Positions 45,380 to 54,642 of a stretch of 57,539 nt of DNA are shown in pieces. Position 1 is the stretch's first letter; the number at the start of each line of letters is the position of its first letter. The stretch spans positions 75,404-132,942 of the forward strand of contig JAGQKV010000005.1 of the NCBI GenBank assembly GCA_020429915.1. The letters are read 5' to 3'. The position numbers were made by a program, and so were the translations under genes. Under the pieces are notes generated by a model. The model had not been told where the DNA came from and made no database searches. It worked only from the letters and a program-made list of their open reading frames with translations. The DNA is from Candidatus Omnitrophota bacterium. GTDB lineage: Bacteria > Omnitrophota > Gorgyraeia > Zapsychrales > Zapsychraceae.

Positions 45380-46957
45380 TTACTTGGCAAACTCGACCGC
45401 CCGTGTCTCGCGCAGGACAATCACCTTGATCTGTCCCGGGTATTCCATTTCCTCTTCGATCTTCTTGCGCAGATCACGCGCGAGGACAATCGCCTCGTCA
45501 TCGTTGATCTTATCGGGATCGACCATCAGACGGACTTCCCGGCCGGCCTGCAGGGCATACGCCTTGCTGACCCCTTTAAAAGAATTGGAGATCTTTTCGA
45601 GGTTTTCCAACCGCTTGACGTACGTTTCCAGGGTCTCGGCCCGCGCTCCCGGGCGGGAGGCGCTGATGGCATCGGCCGCGCAGACCAGCGATCCGTATAT
45701 GGTGTGGCACTCGACCTCATCATGATGCGATTCAACGGCGTTGGCCACCTCTTCGCGCTCCCCGTACTTGCGCGCGAGATTGCCGCCGATGATCGCGTGC
45801 GTGCCCTCTTCCACATCCTGTCCGACGACCTTGCCGATATCGTGCAACAATCCGGCCCGCATGGCCAGCTTGGCGTCCAGACCCAACTGGGAAGCCATCG
45901 ATCCCATTAGCATCGCCACCTCTTTGGTGTGCTGCAGACCGTTTTGACCGTAACTGGTCCGGAATTTGAGCTTTCCCACCAGCTTGAGCAATTCCGGGTG
46001 CATGCCGTGAACACCGAGGTCGAAAGCGGTCTTCTCACCTTCTTCCTTGATGATATTTTCCATCTCTTTCTTCGCCTTCTCGACTACTTCTTCGATGCGG
46101 CCCGGATGGATGCGCCCGTCGGCAATGAGATTTTCGAGCGCGATTCGTGCGATTTCGCGGCGGTACATATCAAAACCCGAAATGGTGACCGCTTCGGGGG
46201 TATCGTCAATGATGATATCGACGCCGGCAGCCGCCTCCAAGGCGCGGATGTTCCGGCCCTCGCGGCCGATGATTCGTCCCTTCATCTCGTCGCTCGGCAG
46301 CAGGACCACCGTGACCGTGGACGCGGCGGTGTGTTCGGAACTGCAGCGTTGAATGGCTGTGCTGAGAATTTCACGGGCTTTTTTGTCCACGTTATCCTTG
46401 ATCTGTTCTTCCATAGAGCGGATCCGTTGGGCTTTTTCTCCGAGGATTTCTTCGTCGATACGCGAAAGCAGGAGCTTCTTGGCCTCCTCTTCGGTCATTG
46501 AGGATATTTTTTGCAGCCGCTGTTTCTCCTGCTCGATCAGCCCGTCCAGTTCGCTCACCTTTGCGGACACCCGGTCTTCATCCGTTTTCAGCTTCCCGGC
46601 CCGGTCTTCGATATCCTTTTCCTTGCGTTCTAACAAATCCACGCGCTTATCGAGATTCTCTTCTTTTTGCAGGAGCCGTTTTTCCAGCGCCGTGGCTTCA
46701 TCCCGGCGTTCGCGCGTCTCGTCTTCAAACTCCTGGCGCAACTTGATCATCATGTCCTTACCATGGAGTTCGATTTCTTTTTTGCGGTTATCGGATTCCC
46801 GTTTGGCCTGATCTACAATATCTTTGGCCATGGCCTGCGCGTCGCGCAGCTTTTTGTTGGAGAAATACCAACGCAGCAGGTAACCGGCCAAAACAGAGAT
46901 AATCACAATGACGGACAAGGTGACACTCTGTGATAAAATGTTGGCTTCTTCTGACAT
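45380..46957 (-). CDS. rny: Ribonuclease Y
   Basis: Membrane-anchored endoribonuclease that initiates mRNA decay. The 525-aa protein has an N-terminal helix (about 8-28, SVTLSVIVIISVLAGYLL), a long coiled coil (about 30-210), a KH domain with KGRIIGREGRNIRALE near 230 and an HD domain with LLHDIGKVVGQ and ESHHDEVE. I chose the ATG at 46957 (GAGGAG six bases upstream); a GTG two codons earlier is also in frame. Confidence 0.96.
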   Translation of the reverse strand: MSEEANILSQSVTLSVIVIISVLAGYLLRWYFSNKKLRDAQAMAKDIVDQAKRESDNRKKEIELHGKDMMIKLRQEFEDETRERRDEATALEKRLLQKEENLDKRVDLLERKEKDIEDRAGKLKTDEDRVSAKVSELDGLIEQEKQRLQKISSMTEEEAKKLLLSRIDEEILGEKAQRIRSMEEQIKDNVDKKAREILSTAIQRCSSEHTAASTVTVVLLPSDEMKGRIIGREGRNIRALEAAAGVDIIIDDTPEAVTISGFDMYRREIARIALENLIADGRIHPGRIEEVVEKAKKEMENIIKEEGEKTAFDLGVHGMHPELLKLVGKLKFRTSYGQNGLQHTKEVAMLMGSMASQLGLDAKLAMRAGLLHDIGKVVGQDVEEGTHAIIGGNLARKYGEREEVANAVESHHDEVECHTIYGSLVCAADAISASRPGARAETLETYVKRLENLEKISNSFKGVSKAYALQAGREVRLMVDPDKINDDEAIVLARDLRKKIEEEMEYPGQIKVIVLRETRAVEFAK

Positions 46958-47021
46958 ACACACTCCTCTCGCTATATGAAAGCGGTACGAGATCCGCCGT
47001 CAGGCTTTGGCGCAGGCAGGG

Positions 47022-47573
47022 TTAATGGCTAAGGACGCAGTCCAGAGAAACATCGTGCGGGTCTAGGCGGGGAATTTTATCTACGATCTGAAAGTCGAAG
47101 GCGAGACCTATCGTCTTGGTCGTCGACGGTAAATTACCTAAAAAACGGTCATAGTATCCGGCACCCCATCCGATGCGATGGTTGTCTTGATCGAACACAA
47201 TGCCCGGCACGATGACCATATCGATTTGATACATTTCATTATGCGGTAATTTCCTCGGCTGCTTGATCCCGTAGGGACCGGCAACGACATCTCTTTCAAA
47301 ATCTTCAATAATTCTAGGTGATAAATGATAACCTTCCGTTTCGGTGATCGGAAGCCCGATCGTTTTCCCCAACTGCAGGGCCTCGGTTATCATGTTATGC
47401 GTAACGACTTCCCCGTCAAACGAAGCATAAAACATTATGCTGGATGCTTCCCGGAAATCATCCCTGTCAAAAAGCCTGTCTTTGATCAACAGGCTTTTAG
47501 CGATCCGCTCTTTCCCATCCTGGTTTCGCAAAAGCCGTAAGACTTTTTCTCGTAGTTCCTTTTTGGTGCTCAA
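47022..47573 (-). CDS. 5-formyltetrahydrofolate cyclo-ligase
   Basis: It converts 5-formyl-THF to 5,10-methenyl-THF using ATP. The 183-aa protein has the basic N-terminus (KKELREKVLRLLRNQDGKER), FYASFDGEVVTHNM, AGPYGIKQP near 98 and the signature GWGAGYYDRFLG near 133. The start is a TTG at 47573 with a weak ribosome site. The position directly downstream of a 6S-like RNA repeats the ssrS-fau (ygfA) arrangement of proteobacteria. Confidence 0.93.
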   Translation of the reverse strand: MSTKKELREKVLRLLRNQDGKERIAKSLLIKDRLFDRDDFREASSIMFYASFDGEVVTHNMITEALQLGKTIGLPITETEGYHLSPRIIEDFERDVVAGPYGIKQPRKLPHNEMYQIDMVIVPGIVFDQDNHRIGWGAGYYDRFLGNLPSTTKTIGLAFDFQIVDKIPRLDPHDVSLDCVLSH

Positions 47574-47624
47574 CGGATTTGGATGTGTTTCCCTAATATA
47601 TGTTAACTGTTGATATGATGGAGT

Positions 47625-47653
47625 ATGATAGCACTATTTATTTGAATATACAA
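47625..47653 (-). promoter_or_regulatory. Promoter for the cyclo-ligase gene
   Basis: TTGTAT (47648-47653), 17 bases ending in TGC, TATCAT (47625-47630), immediately after the terminator at 47657. Confidence 0.65.
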
Positions 47654-47656
47654 ACC

Positions 47657-47679
47657 AAAAAAGCGCCCCCCGGGCCGCC
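47657..47679 (-). terminator. Terminator after the 6S-like RNA
   Basis: GC-rich hairpin GCGGCCC-GGG-GGGCGC with one bulge, followed on the minus strand by six T residues (47657-47662). Confidence 0.7.
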
Positions 47680-47757
47680 GAAGTGCGGATGGCCGCCGAT
47701 TTATGGATTCTTATAAAATTATGCCGGATAGGTAATTAGAAGATTTTGGGAAGGAAA

Positions 47758-47919
47758 TGACAATCCCCGCTTATGCCGTCGAAAGATTTTAATGGTGACC
47801 CAAATCACCAGGTGGGTACCCTCCCCAGAAGGCCCACGGGCCAGCTGAACTCAGGCATCCCGATTGAATAGTTAGGTTACTTTATATATCTTCCTAACGA
47901 ACACAGCAGGGATTATCAA
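47758..47919 (-). ncRNA. ssrS: Probable 6S RNA
   Basis: 6S RNA mimics an open promoter and sequesters housekeeping RNA polymerase. The minus-strand transcript closes with AATCCCTGC (from 47914) pairing GCGGGGATT (to 47762). In between it has the 6S-like conserved block GAGGGTACCCACCTGG, then hairpin GGTGA-TTTGGG-TCACC, and a 3' CGACGGCATAAGCGGGG. A TATAAT (47926-47931) lies seven bases before the 5' end, and a terminator follows near 47660. The neighbour 5-formyl-THF cyclo-ligase is the classic partner. Identified by eye; ends are approximate. Confidence 0.75.
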
Positions 47920-47925
47920 TAACAG

Positions 47926-47956
47926 ATTATATCATAATGAGCGCGGATAGCGACAA
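47926..47956 (-). promoter_or_regulatory. 6S RNA promoter
   Basis: TATAAT (47926-47931); the best -35 is TTGTCG (47951-47956), 19 bases away and touching the pheT stop codon. Confidence 0.5.
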
Positions 47957-49984
47957 CTATCGGATGGTCGCTGAAAAAAAGTCGGTTATTTTGCCCAGCA
48001 GCGTCTGATGGACGGCGTTGACTTCATCCTCGGTCAAAGTCCGGTCGGTCGACTGATAAAGCAGGGAAAAAACCAAACCGCGCTGGCCGGCCGGGATTTT
48101 GTCGCCGAGATATTCCTCGCTGAACGAGACATGACGCAAAAGGTCCCCGCCTTCACGACGGATCATGTCAGCGATATCCTGATACGGGACTTCCTGCGGC
48201 ACCGCCAGACTGACGTCGCGCGTGACACCCGGAAACTGTGAAAGCGCGCTGAACCGCCGGCGCGCCGACTTGACGAAGTCCTTGTAAGGAATCTCAACTT
48301 CCGCGTAATAGACGGCCGTGTTCTTGATCCCGAAATTCTGCAGGATATCCGGATGGATCGATCCGAAACTTCCCAAGGATCGCCCGTTGACGGCGACCGT
48401 CACTCCGGATTTTGCCTGATATATGTTCGCGTCGACCAGGGCATACCGTAATTCCGTCAGTCCGCAGCGTTCCAAAGTTTGGGCGAGAGCGCCTTTCAAA
48501 TCATAAACATCGACGGGTCGCTTCTTCAACTCCCGCCAATCCTGCCGCGCGAGCCCGCACATCACCACGCTCAGAACCTCTTTTTCCTGACCGCGCACGT
48601 CGTAAATTTTGCTGAGCTCAAACAGACTCAGATCACGTTGTCCGCGGTTAATGTTGGTGCGGACGATGGGCAACAGGCTCGGCAACGTCGACGGTTGCAA
48701 GACCTCCTGGTCCAGTGATAGCGGATTGATGATCGCGGCCACGTCTTTGGAGTTCAGCCGGGCCCGCTCCAGATCTTCGCGATTGATCAGAGAAAAGCTG
48801 ACCATTTCGTCGAATCCCTGGGCCAGCATCAGCTCGCGTATCCGGTTGCGCAGAGCGCGCTGCGTGTTGGAGGGAATGGAATTTTCGCCGATCACCGGCA
48901 TCGCCTCGGGAATATTATCGTAACCGATAACCCGCGCCACTTCCTCGACTAAATCCACCGGGTCCTTGATATCCCGGCGCGCCGAGGGCGGGCAGACTTT
49001 TATACCCCGCGCGGATTCTTCGACAGTAAAATTTAATTTTTTAAAAATTTTTTTGATCCGGGCCGGTGCTACGTCCATCCCGATCGCGCTGCCGACCTGC
49101 TCGTGCGTGACCGTAACGGCCTTCGCTTTCTTAACCGCAGTCGATCCAGCCTTGCCGTGTCCGGCGGCCTTTCCGCCGGCGGACTCCAGAATCAGCTGCA
49201 ACGCCCGATCGGAGGTTCGCGCCACGCCGGCCGGGTCGATGCCGCGCTCAAAACGGTAGGACGAATCGCTGCTCAATCCGAGTTTTCGCGCCGCCCGGCG
49301 GATCAATATCGGATCGAAGTGAGCGCTCTCCAACAAAACGTTTTTCGTCTGCGGACCGACTTCGGTATTCTTACCGCCCATAATCCCGGCAATGGCCACC
49401 GGACGGACGGCGTCGGCAATCACCAGCACCGACGGATCCAATTCCCGCTCGACACCGTCAAGCGTTAAAATCTTCTCCCCCTTACGGGCGCGGCGGACTT
49501 CAATGCGCCCGCCTTCGAGTTTGTCGAAATCAAAGACATGCAGCGGCTGACCGTATTCCATCAGGCAAAAGTTGGTGATGTCCACCAAATTACTGATCGG
49601 CCGGATCCCGACGGCCTTCAATCTGGATCCCATAAACTCCGGAGCCGCGCCCACGGTGACGCCTTCGATGAGAGTGCCCAAATACAGAGAACAATCTTCG
49701 GTATCCGCGATGCTGATGGAAACTTTCCGCGCTGGGATTTTGGGCACCGATATCTTGGGCTCCTTCAGCGGTTTGTCAAAGATCGCCGACACCTCGCGGG
49801 CCAATCCGATGGTGCTCAAACAGTCCGCCCGGTTGGGCGTGATTTCCAATTCAAACACCGTGTCCCCGTCGACGTTCTCGACGCCCTCTATTTCCATGCC
49901 GGCCATCGTTAATTTGTGCGCCAGCAGTTCATTATCCGCACCGTGCGCCACATAATCGCGTAACCAATTTAAACTCAGCTTCAT
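47957..49984 (-). CDS. pheT: Phenylalanyl-tRNA synthetase beta subunit, no OB domain
   Basis: At 675 aa it is about 120 residues shorter than a standard bacterial PheT. The N-terminal WLRDYVAHGADNELLAHKL and MAGMEIEGVENV (to residue 38) run straight into VFELEITPNRADCLSTIGLA. This means that the B2 tRNA-binding OB-fold normally inserted there is absent. The B3/B4 editing domain, B5 and the C-terminal anticodon-binding FDX-ACB domain (SQFPGVTRDVSLAVP to the end) are present. Starts three bases after the pheS stop. Confidence 0.94.
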   Translation of the reverse strand: MKLSLNWLRDYVAHGADNELLAHKLTMAGMEIEGVENVDGDTVFELEITPNRADCLSTIGLAREVSAIFDKPLKEPKISVPKIPARKVSISIADTEDCSLYLGTLIEGVTVGAAPEFMGSRLKAVGIRPISNLVDITNFCLMEYGQPLHVFDFDKLEGGRIEVRRARKGEKILTLDGVERELDPSVLVIADAVRPVAIAGIMGGKNTEVGPQTKNVLLESAHFDPILIRRAARKLGLSSDSSYRFERGIDPAGVARTSDRALQLILESAGGKAAGHGKAGSTAVKKAKAVTVTHEQVGSAIGMDVAPARIKKIFKKLNFTVEESARGIKVCPPSARRDIKDPVDLVEEVARVIGYDNIPEAMPVIGENSIPSNTQRALRNRIRELMLAQGFDEMVSFSLINREDLERARLNSKDVAAIINPLSLDQEVLQPSTLPSLLPIVRTNINRGQRDLSLFELSKIYDVRGQEKEVLSVVMCGLARQDWRELKKRPVDVYDLKGALAQTLERCGLTELRYALVDANIYQAKSGVTVAVNGRSLGSFGSIHPDILQNFGIKNTAVYYAEVEIPYKDFVKSARRRFSALSQFPGVTRDVSLAVPQEVPYQDIADMIRREGGDLLRHVSFSEEYLGDKIPAGQRGLVFSLLYQSTDRTLTEDEVNAVHQTLLGKITDFFSATIR

Positions 49985-49987
49985 CGC

Positions 49988-50995
49988 TTAAAATTGCTCC
50001 AGGAAACGTAGATCGTTTTCATAAAACAACCGGATATCCGGAATACCGTATTTCAGCATGGTCATCCGTTCCACCCCCAAGCCGAAAGCCAACCCGGTGT
50101 ACTTTCCCTTCGGGTATCCCGCGTATTCAAACACCTTCGGATGCACCATGCCGCACCCCATGATTTCCAGCCACTCCTTTTTTCCCCCCTTCCAGGAGAT
50201 ATCGACTTCTGCCGACGGTTCGGTAAAGGGAAAGAAATGCGGCCGGAAACGCATTTTGATATCCGGCCCGAACAGCTTTTTGCAAAACGCATGCAGCAAG
50301 CCTTTCAAATGCGAAAACTTGACGTCCTTGTCGACGAGCAAACCTTCGATCTGATGAAACATGAATGAGTGGCTGGCATCCACGGCATCCGGCCGGTAGA
50401 CCTTGCCGGGAATAACGACCGCCAGCGGAGGCGTGTGCTCCTGCATGATGCGGATCTGTCCCGGGGAGGTATGACTGCGCAGCAGGAGATTGGCGTCCTT
50501 ACTGGTGCGGTCTTTCACATTCGTATAAAAGGTGTCAAACCCGTCGCGGGAAGGGTGGTCTTCAGGAATGTTCAGCGCGGTGAAATTATTGAATTCGGTT
50601 TCGACTTCGGGGCCTTCCTGAATGGAAAAACCCAGGCCTTCGAAGATATCACAAATTTCTTCGATCGTTTGCGTAAGCAAATGTTTGTGTCCGACGCGAG
50701 GAGCGACGCCCGGCAAGGTCGGATCCAACTGGCGCTGGGCCTTGCCCGGCTGTGAACCTATCCCCTGCTTACGCTCCTCGACCAGCGCCGTTGCCATTTT
50801 CTTCAGGTCGTTGGCTTCCTTACCGATGATCGGTTTTTGATCCTTGGGCGCGTCTGCCAGCGAGGCGTATATTTCCTGAATCAATCCCTTGCGACCGAGA
50901 TATTTGATGCGGAAATCTTCCAGCTCGCGCGGGCTGGCCACGGCGGCGGCGTCTTCACGAAGCGTCTGTTTTATTTGTTGGAAATCCCAGCTCAT
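49988..50995 (-). CDS. pheS: Phenylalanyl-tRNA synthetase alpha subunit
   Basis: Catalytic subunit, 335 aa, normal length. An N-terminal coiled coil (about 1-90), then the class II core: GHKHLLTQTIEEICDIFEGLGF near 105, LLRSHTSPGQIRIM near 172, DASHSFMFHQIEGLLVD near 208, FFPFTEPSAEVDISW near 258 and the motif 3 GLAFGLGVERMTMLKYGI. With pheT it charges tRNA-Phe. Weak ribosome site (GGATAAG). Confidence 0.96.
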   Translation of the reverse strand: MSWDFQQIKQTLREDAAAVASPRELEDFRIKYLGRKGLIQEIYASLADAPKDQKPIIGKEANDLKKMATALVEERKQGIGSQPGKAQRQLDPTLPGVAPRVGHKHLLTQTIEEICDIFEGLGFSIQEGPEVETEFNNFTALNIPEDHPSRDGFDTFYTNVKDRTSKDANLLLRSHTSPGQIRIMQEHTPPLAVVIPGKVYRPDAVDASHSFMFHQIEGLLVDKDVKFSHLKGLLHAFCKKLFGPDIKMRFRPHFFPFTEPSAEVDISWKGGKKEWLEIMGCGMVHPKVFEYAGYPKGKYTGLAFGLGVERMTMLKYGIPDIRLFYENDLRFLEQF

Positions 50996-51021
50996 ATTGC
51001 TTATCCAAAAATTGTGGCGCC

Positions 51022-51050
51022 ATTATAGCATTAATATTTTTGCCCGGAAA
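51022..51050 (-). promoter_or_regulatory. pheST promoter
   Basis: TTTCCG (51045-51050), 17 bases ending in TGC, TATAAT (51022-51027); an extended -10 promoter in the short gap after trkH. Confidence 0.65.
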
Positions 51051-51052
51051 CG

Positions 51053-52507
51053 CTATTTTTTCCAGGTGGTCGGCATAAACAGGATCAGAATGGAGTACAG
51101 CTCCAGACGTCCGGCGAGCATCAGGAACGTCAGGATCCATTTCCCCGGATTGCTCATCCACGCGTAATTTTCCGTTGGCCCGATCTTCGCCAATCCCGGT
51201 CCGATATTGCTCAACGCGGACACCGATGCCGTAAACGAGGTAACCAAATCGCATTCTTCGGTTATGGTCAACAACATGGCCCCCGACAGGAACAACAGCG
51301 TAAATATCGTAAAATAGGACAATACGCCGGCGACCACACTGTCGCTTAAGGACTTGTTGTTGAACCGGATCGACATAACCGCGTTCGGAATCACGGTCTG
51401 ATGGATCGAGCGCAGAGCGATCTTGACGGACAACACAAAACGCACGATCTTGATCCCTCCGCCCGTGGACCCGCCGCAACCGCCGACGAACATCAACATC
51501 ACCAGGATGAACTGTAATCCGGTCGGCCACAAATTGAAATCGGCCGTCCCGAATCCCGTTGTTGTAATGATAGCCACGACCTGGAAGGCCGCGTCGCGGA
51601 CCGGTGCGTCGGACAGCTCCATCATCCCCAGGACAAGCGCAAAAACAGTAATCAAAAAGACGATCAGCCCTGTATATATACGCAGCTCCTCGTTCTTAAA
51701 GACCGACTCGAATTTACCGCGGATCATCTGAAAATGGAGGATGAAGTTGACGCCCGCCAGGTACATAAAAATGATCACCACCCACTGAAGATAGGCGTTG
51801 TAATGTCCGAGGCTGGCGTTCTTGGTCGAAAATCCTCCGGTGGCTATTGTCCCAAAGGTGTGGCATAACGCGTCGAACAAGTCCATCCCGCCGGCCATCA
51901 TCAACAACGTCTGCAGAATCGTAAAACCGAAGTAGATCGTCCACAGCTTCTTGGCCGTCTCACGGATACGCGGGTCGATTCGTTCCACATCGAGACCGGG
52001 TGCCTCGGCTTTATAGAGTTGAAACGTATTGGCACCCAACGCCGGCAACAGCGCGATGTACAGGACGATGATCCCCATGCCGCCCAACCAATGCGTCAGG
52101 CTGCGCCAAAACAGAATCCCCCGCGGTAAGGCCTCGATATCGGTAAAGATCGTCGCCCCGGTGGTGGTGAACCCGCTGGCCACTTCAAAGAACGCATCGG
52201 TAAAGGTCGCGACCACCCCGCTGAAGTATAAAGGTAACGCTCCCAGGGCGGAGAGCAGGACCCACGACAATCCGACAATCGCCAGACCGTCCTTGGCCGT
52301 AATTTTGTCGAAATCCGCCTTGCACAATCGTACGCGAGCCAAAATCACGCCGGAAGTGAACAATCCGAAGACGATCGTTCCGGCAAACGCGCGAACCTCA
52401 CGGCTGTGAGCGTTGTCCAAAACCGCCCACAGCAGAGGAAACAGCATCAAAACACAAACAACCAGAACAATCCGGGCAACTATGTTGGTAACAAATCTCT
52501 TATGCAT
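51053..52507 (-). CDS. trkH: Trk-type K+ transporter, membrane subunit
   Basis: The 484-aa protein has four helix-pore-helix units; pore loops show SGFTTTGATIF, FGTIATGGFSTKN, TTTGFGTADFN and VSALSNIGPGL, with a Gly at each selectivity position. FVGGCGGSTGGGIKIVR is the conserved linker. It imports K+ with gating by the TrkA protein encoded 22 bases upstream. Confidence 0.96.
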   Translation of the reverse strand: MHKRFVTNIVARIVLVVCVLMLFPLLWAVLDNAHSREVRAFAGTIVFGLFTSGVILARVRLCKADFDKITAKDGLAIVGLSWVLLSALGALPLYFSGVVATFTDAFFEVASGFTTTGATIFTDIEALPRGILFWRSLTHWLGGMGIIVLYIALLPALGANTFQLYKAEAPGLDVERIDPRIRETAKKLWTIYFGFTILQTLLMMAGGMDLFDALCHTFGTIATGGFSTKNASLGHYNAYLQWVVIIFMYLAGVNFILHFQMIRGKFESVFKNEELRIYTGLIVFLITVFALVLGMMELSDAPVRDAAFQVVAIITTTGFGTADFNLWPTGLQFILVMLMFVGGCGGSTGGGIKIVRFVLSVKIALRSIHQTVIPNAVMSIRFNNKSLSDSVVAGVLSYFTIFTLLFLSGAMLLTITEECDLVTSFTASVSALSNIGPGLAKIGPTENYAWMSNPGKWILTFLMLAGRLELYSILILFMPTTWKK

Positions 52508-52529
52508 GACTATCGCCGGTGATCAAATG

Positions 52530-53879
52530 TCACTTGCCGGTAAACAGCGCCTGTACCTTTTTGATCGCCGTGTCCTGACAAAACACAATGACCTTGTCGC
52601 CTTCGTTAATTTTGGTGTCCCCCTTGGCCAGCGCGACATTGCCGCCTTGCAGGACCGCTCCGACGATCGAGTTTTTGGGCAGCTTGATGTCCTTCAGTGC
52701 GTCACGGGTGATCGGTGATCCTTTTTCCGGGACGAGTTCAATCGCCTCAGAGTCGCATTCCAACAACTTGGTCACCGCTGAGATACTTCGTCCCCGGGCC
52801 ATCTGCAAAATCTGTTCGACCGCAAGGTAGTGGGGATTGATGATGGCATCGATGGCCAACGCATCAATAATCGACATATATTCCGGCTGCTGAGTGGTGA
52901 TGATCGTGGTCTTCGCGCCCATTTTCTTGGCCAGAACGGAACTGATGAGGTTCGAGTGATCGTTTTTGGAAGTGGCAATAAACACGTCGGTCGCCTCGAT
53001 GCCGCATTCATTGAGTATCTCGGCATCGGACGCGGATCCGTTGATGACGGTCACCTGTTCCAAGGCATCGGAAACATCCCGGGCTACCGCCGGATCCTCT
53101 TCAATGATGGTCGTGTTTTTAATCTTTTGAGAAAGGGTTTGGGCGAGATGTTTTCCGGTAATCGTTGCGCCGTAAATGATCACCTTCTTCGGCGGCGTCA
53201 GCTCCGGATTAACGAAGTTTACGAACTCGGCCAGGGAATGCCGGGGCAGCAGGACATAAATATGGTCCCCCTTCTGGACCACGGCGTCGCCTTTGGGAAA
53301 TATGACTTCCTGGTTACGGACAATGGAGATGATAAGAAACGGCCAGGGGAAATCTTCGTCGGCGAGTTCCACCAGGCGTGAACCGCATAGCGGGGAGGTT
53401 TCCGGAACGTCGAACCCGCGCAGCAGGATCTGCCCGGAAGCGAAATCACCGACCTCACTGGCGCCGGGGGTCTCAATGGTCTTGACAATCGCCTCGGCGG
53501 CGACCAGTTCCGGATTGATCAACTCATTGACGCTGAAAAGATCCAAGCCGAACTCGCGTACGATATCGCGCAACGCAGTATTGCGCACGCGGGCGATCTT
53601 CCGTTTTACGCCGTAAGCCGCCGCCAGGCTGCACACCACCAGGTTGACCTCATCGGTAGTCGTGACTGCCAGCACCAGGTCCGCGGAACGGATATTGGCC
53701 TTCTGCAGGGCCTCCGGGTCGGAACCGCTGCCGACGATTACCTTAACATCAAGTTTGTCCGCAACTTTGGTGGCGACACTCTTCTGCGGTTCAATCAGAT
53801 AAACTTCGTTATTTTCTTCCGAAAGCGTCTTGGCCAAATTCCGACCGATGCGCCCGGCACCGACGATAATGATGTTCAT
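52530..53879 (-). CDS. trkA: Trk system NAD-binding regulatory protein
   Basis: The 449-aa protein has two RCK repeats: first Rossmann domain MNIIIVGAGRIGRNLAKTL with VIVGSGSDPEALQKA, then a TrkA-C domain. The second copy starts VIIYGATITGKHLAQTL, with a degenerate nucleotide loop (GATITG) and VINGSASDAEIL. It binds the cytosolic face of TrkH and gates it by NAD(H)/ATP. GGGAG lies eight bases before the ATG. Confidence 0.96.
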   Translation of the reverse strand: MNIIIVGAGRIGRNLAKTLSEENNEVYLIEPQKSVATKVADKLDVKVIVGSGSDPEALQKANIRSADLVLAVTTTDEVNLVVCSLAAAYGVKRKIARVRNTALRDIVREFGLDLFSVNELINPELVAAEAIVKTIETPGASEVGDFASGQILLRGFDVPETSPLCGSRLVELADEDFPWPFLIISIVRNQEVIFPKGDAVVQKGDHIYVLLPRHSLAEFVNFVNPELTPPKKVIIYGATITGKHLAQTLSQKIKNTTIIEEDPAVARDVSDALEQVTVINGSASDAEILNECGIEATDVFIATSKNDHSNLISSVLAKKMGAKTTIITTQQPEYMSIIDALAIDAIINPHYLAVEQILQMARGRSISAVTKLLECDSEAIELVPEKGSPITRDALKDIKLPKNSIVGAVLQGGNVALAKGDTKINEGDKVIVFCQDTAIKKVQALFTGK

Positions 53880-53950
53880 ATTTCACTCCCGGACCGACTG
53901 TCGCAACAGCGGCCGGCCCCGCGCGGATTCCCGACCGGGGCCATAAATGA

Positions 53951-53976
53951 ATTGGGCCCTTGAGAAAGGGCCCAAT
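53951..53976 (-). terminator. Hairpin closing the thrS-infC-rpmI-rplT operon
   Basis: A perfect 11-bp stem ATTGGGCCCTT with a four-base loop, extendable by GAATT/AATTC with one bulge. The following minus-strand sequence TCATTTATGG is only moderately U-rich. A second GGCCCCG/CGGGGCC stem lies nearby at 53914-53941. Confidence 0.6.
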
Positions 53977-54000
53977 GAATTCACATAGATGGTGTCGCGC

Positions 54001-54387
54001 TTATTTGGCTGCCGGTGCGGGGGCGGCCGCTTGCGGTTTGGCTCCCTGGGCAATATTGACCAACTCCTTGAATACGTCCGGAGCCGTCACCGCCAATTCC
54101 GCCATGACCTTGCGGTTCAGTTCGATGTTGGCGTCTTTCAATCCCTTTATGAAGCGGCTGTACTTGATACCCGCTTCGTGGCAGGCGGCATTGATGCGAA
54201 TGATCCACAGCGCGCGGAACTCACGCTTCTTGGCCTTGCGGTCACGGTATTGATAAATCAATCCCTTGATGACCGAACGCTTGGCCTGTATATAGTTCCG
54301 GCTGCGCTGACCGAACTGCCCCTTCGCTTTTTTCAGGACTCTCTTTTTCCGACGATGCGACGCGACCGATGTCTTGATCCTAACCAT
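54001..54387 (-). CDS. rplT: 50S ribosomal protein L20
   Basis: Binds 23S rRNA early in large-subunit assembly. The 128-aa protein has the usual L20 sequence (VASHRRKKRVLKKAKGQFGQRS; WIIRINAACHEAGIKYSRFI; NRKVMAELAV) plus a short Ala/Pro-rich tail (KPQAAAPAPAAK) beyond the common end. Overlaps rpmI by eight bases. Confidence 0.97.
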   Translation of the reverse strand: MVRIKTSVASHRRKKRVLKKAKGQFGQRSRNYIQAKRSVIKGLIYQYRDRKAKKREFRALWIIRINAACHEAGIKYSRFIKGLKDANIELNRKVMAELAVTAPDVFKELVNIAQGAKPQAAAPAPAAK

Positions 54388-54577
54388 AAGGCAACAGCCT
54401 CCTTATCTTTTTTGCGTCCGCGTCCGAGACGTAAGAACTTTGACGCAATTTACGTTTTGCTTTCCGGCTCATTTTCCCGAGAATGTGTCCGCGGCGTGCG
54501 CTGCGTTTTTTAAGTTTGCCGGATTTGGTCACCTTAAACCGCTTGGCCGCAGATTTGTTTGTCTTCAGTTTCGGCAT
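54380..54577 (-). CDS. rpmI: 50S ribosomal protein L35
   Basis: A 65-aa basic protein, MPKLKTNKSAAKRFKVTKSG then RGHILGKMSRKAKRKLR, typical L35. AAAGGAACGAG precedes the ATG. Its stop lies inside the start of rplT (ATGGTTAG), so the pair is coupled. Confidence 0.97.
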   Translation of the reverse strand: MPKLKTNKSAAKRFKVTKSGKLKKRSARRGHILGKMSRKAKRKLRQSSYVSDADAKKIRRLLPYG

Positions 54578-54642
54578 CTCAACTCGTTCCTTTCTCAGCT
54601 TTGTCTCAAACGAACAAATCCGCTGAATTTACTTCGTTGCGT

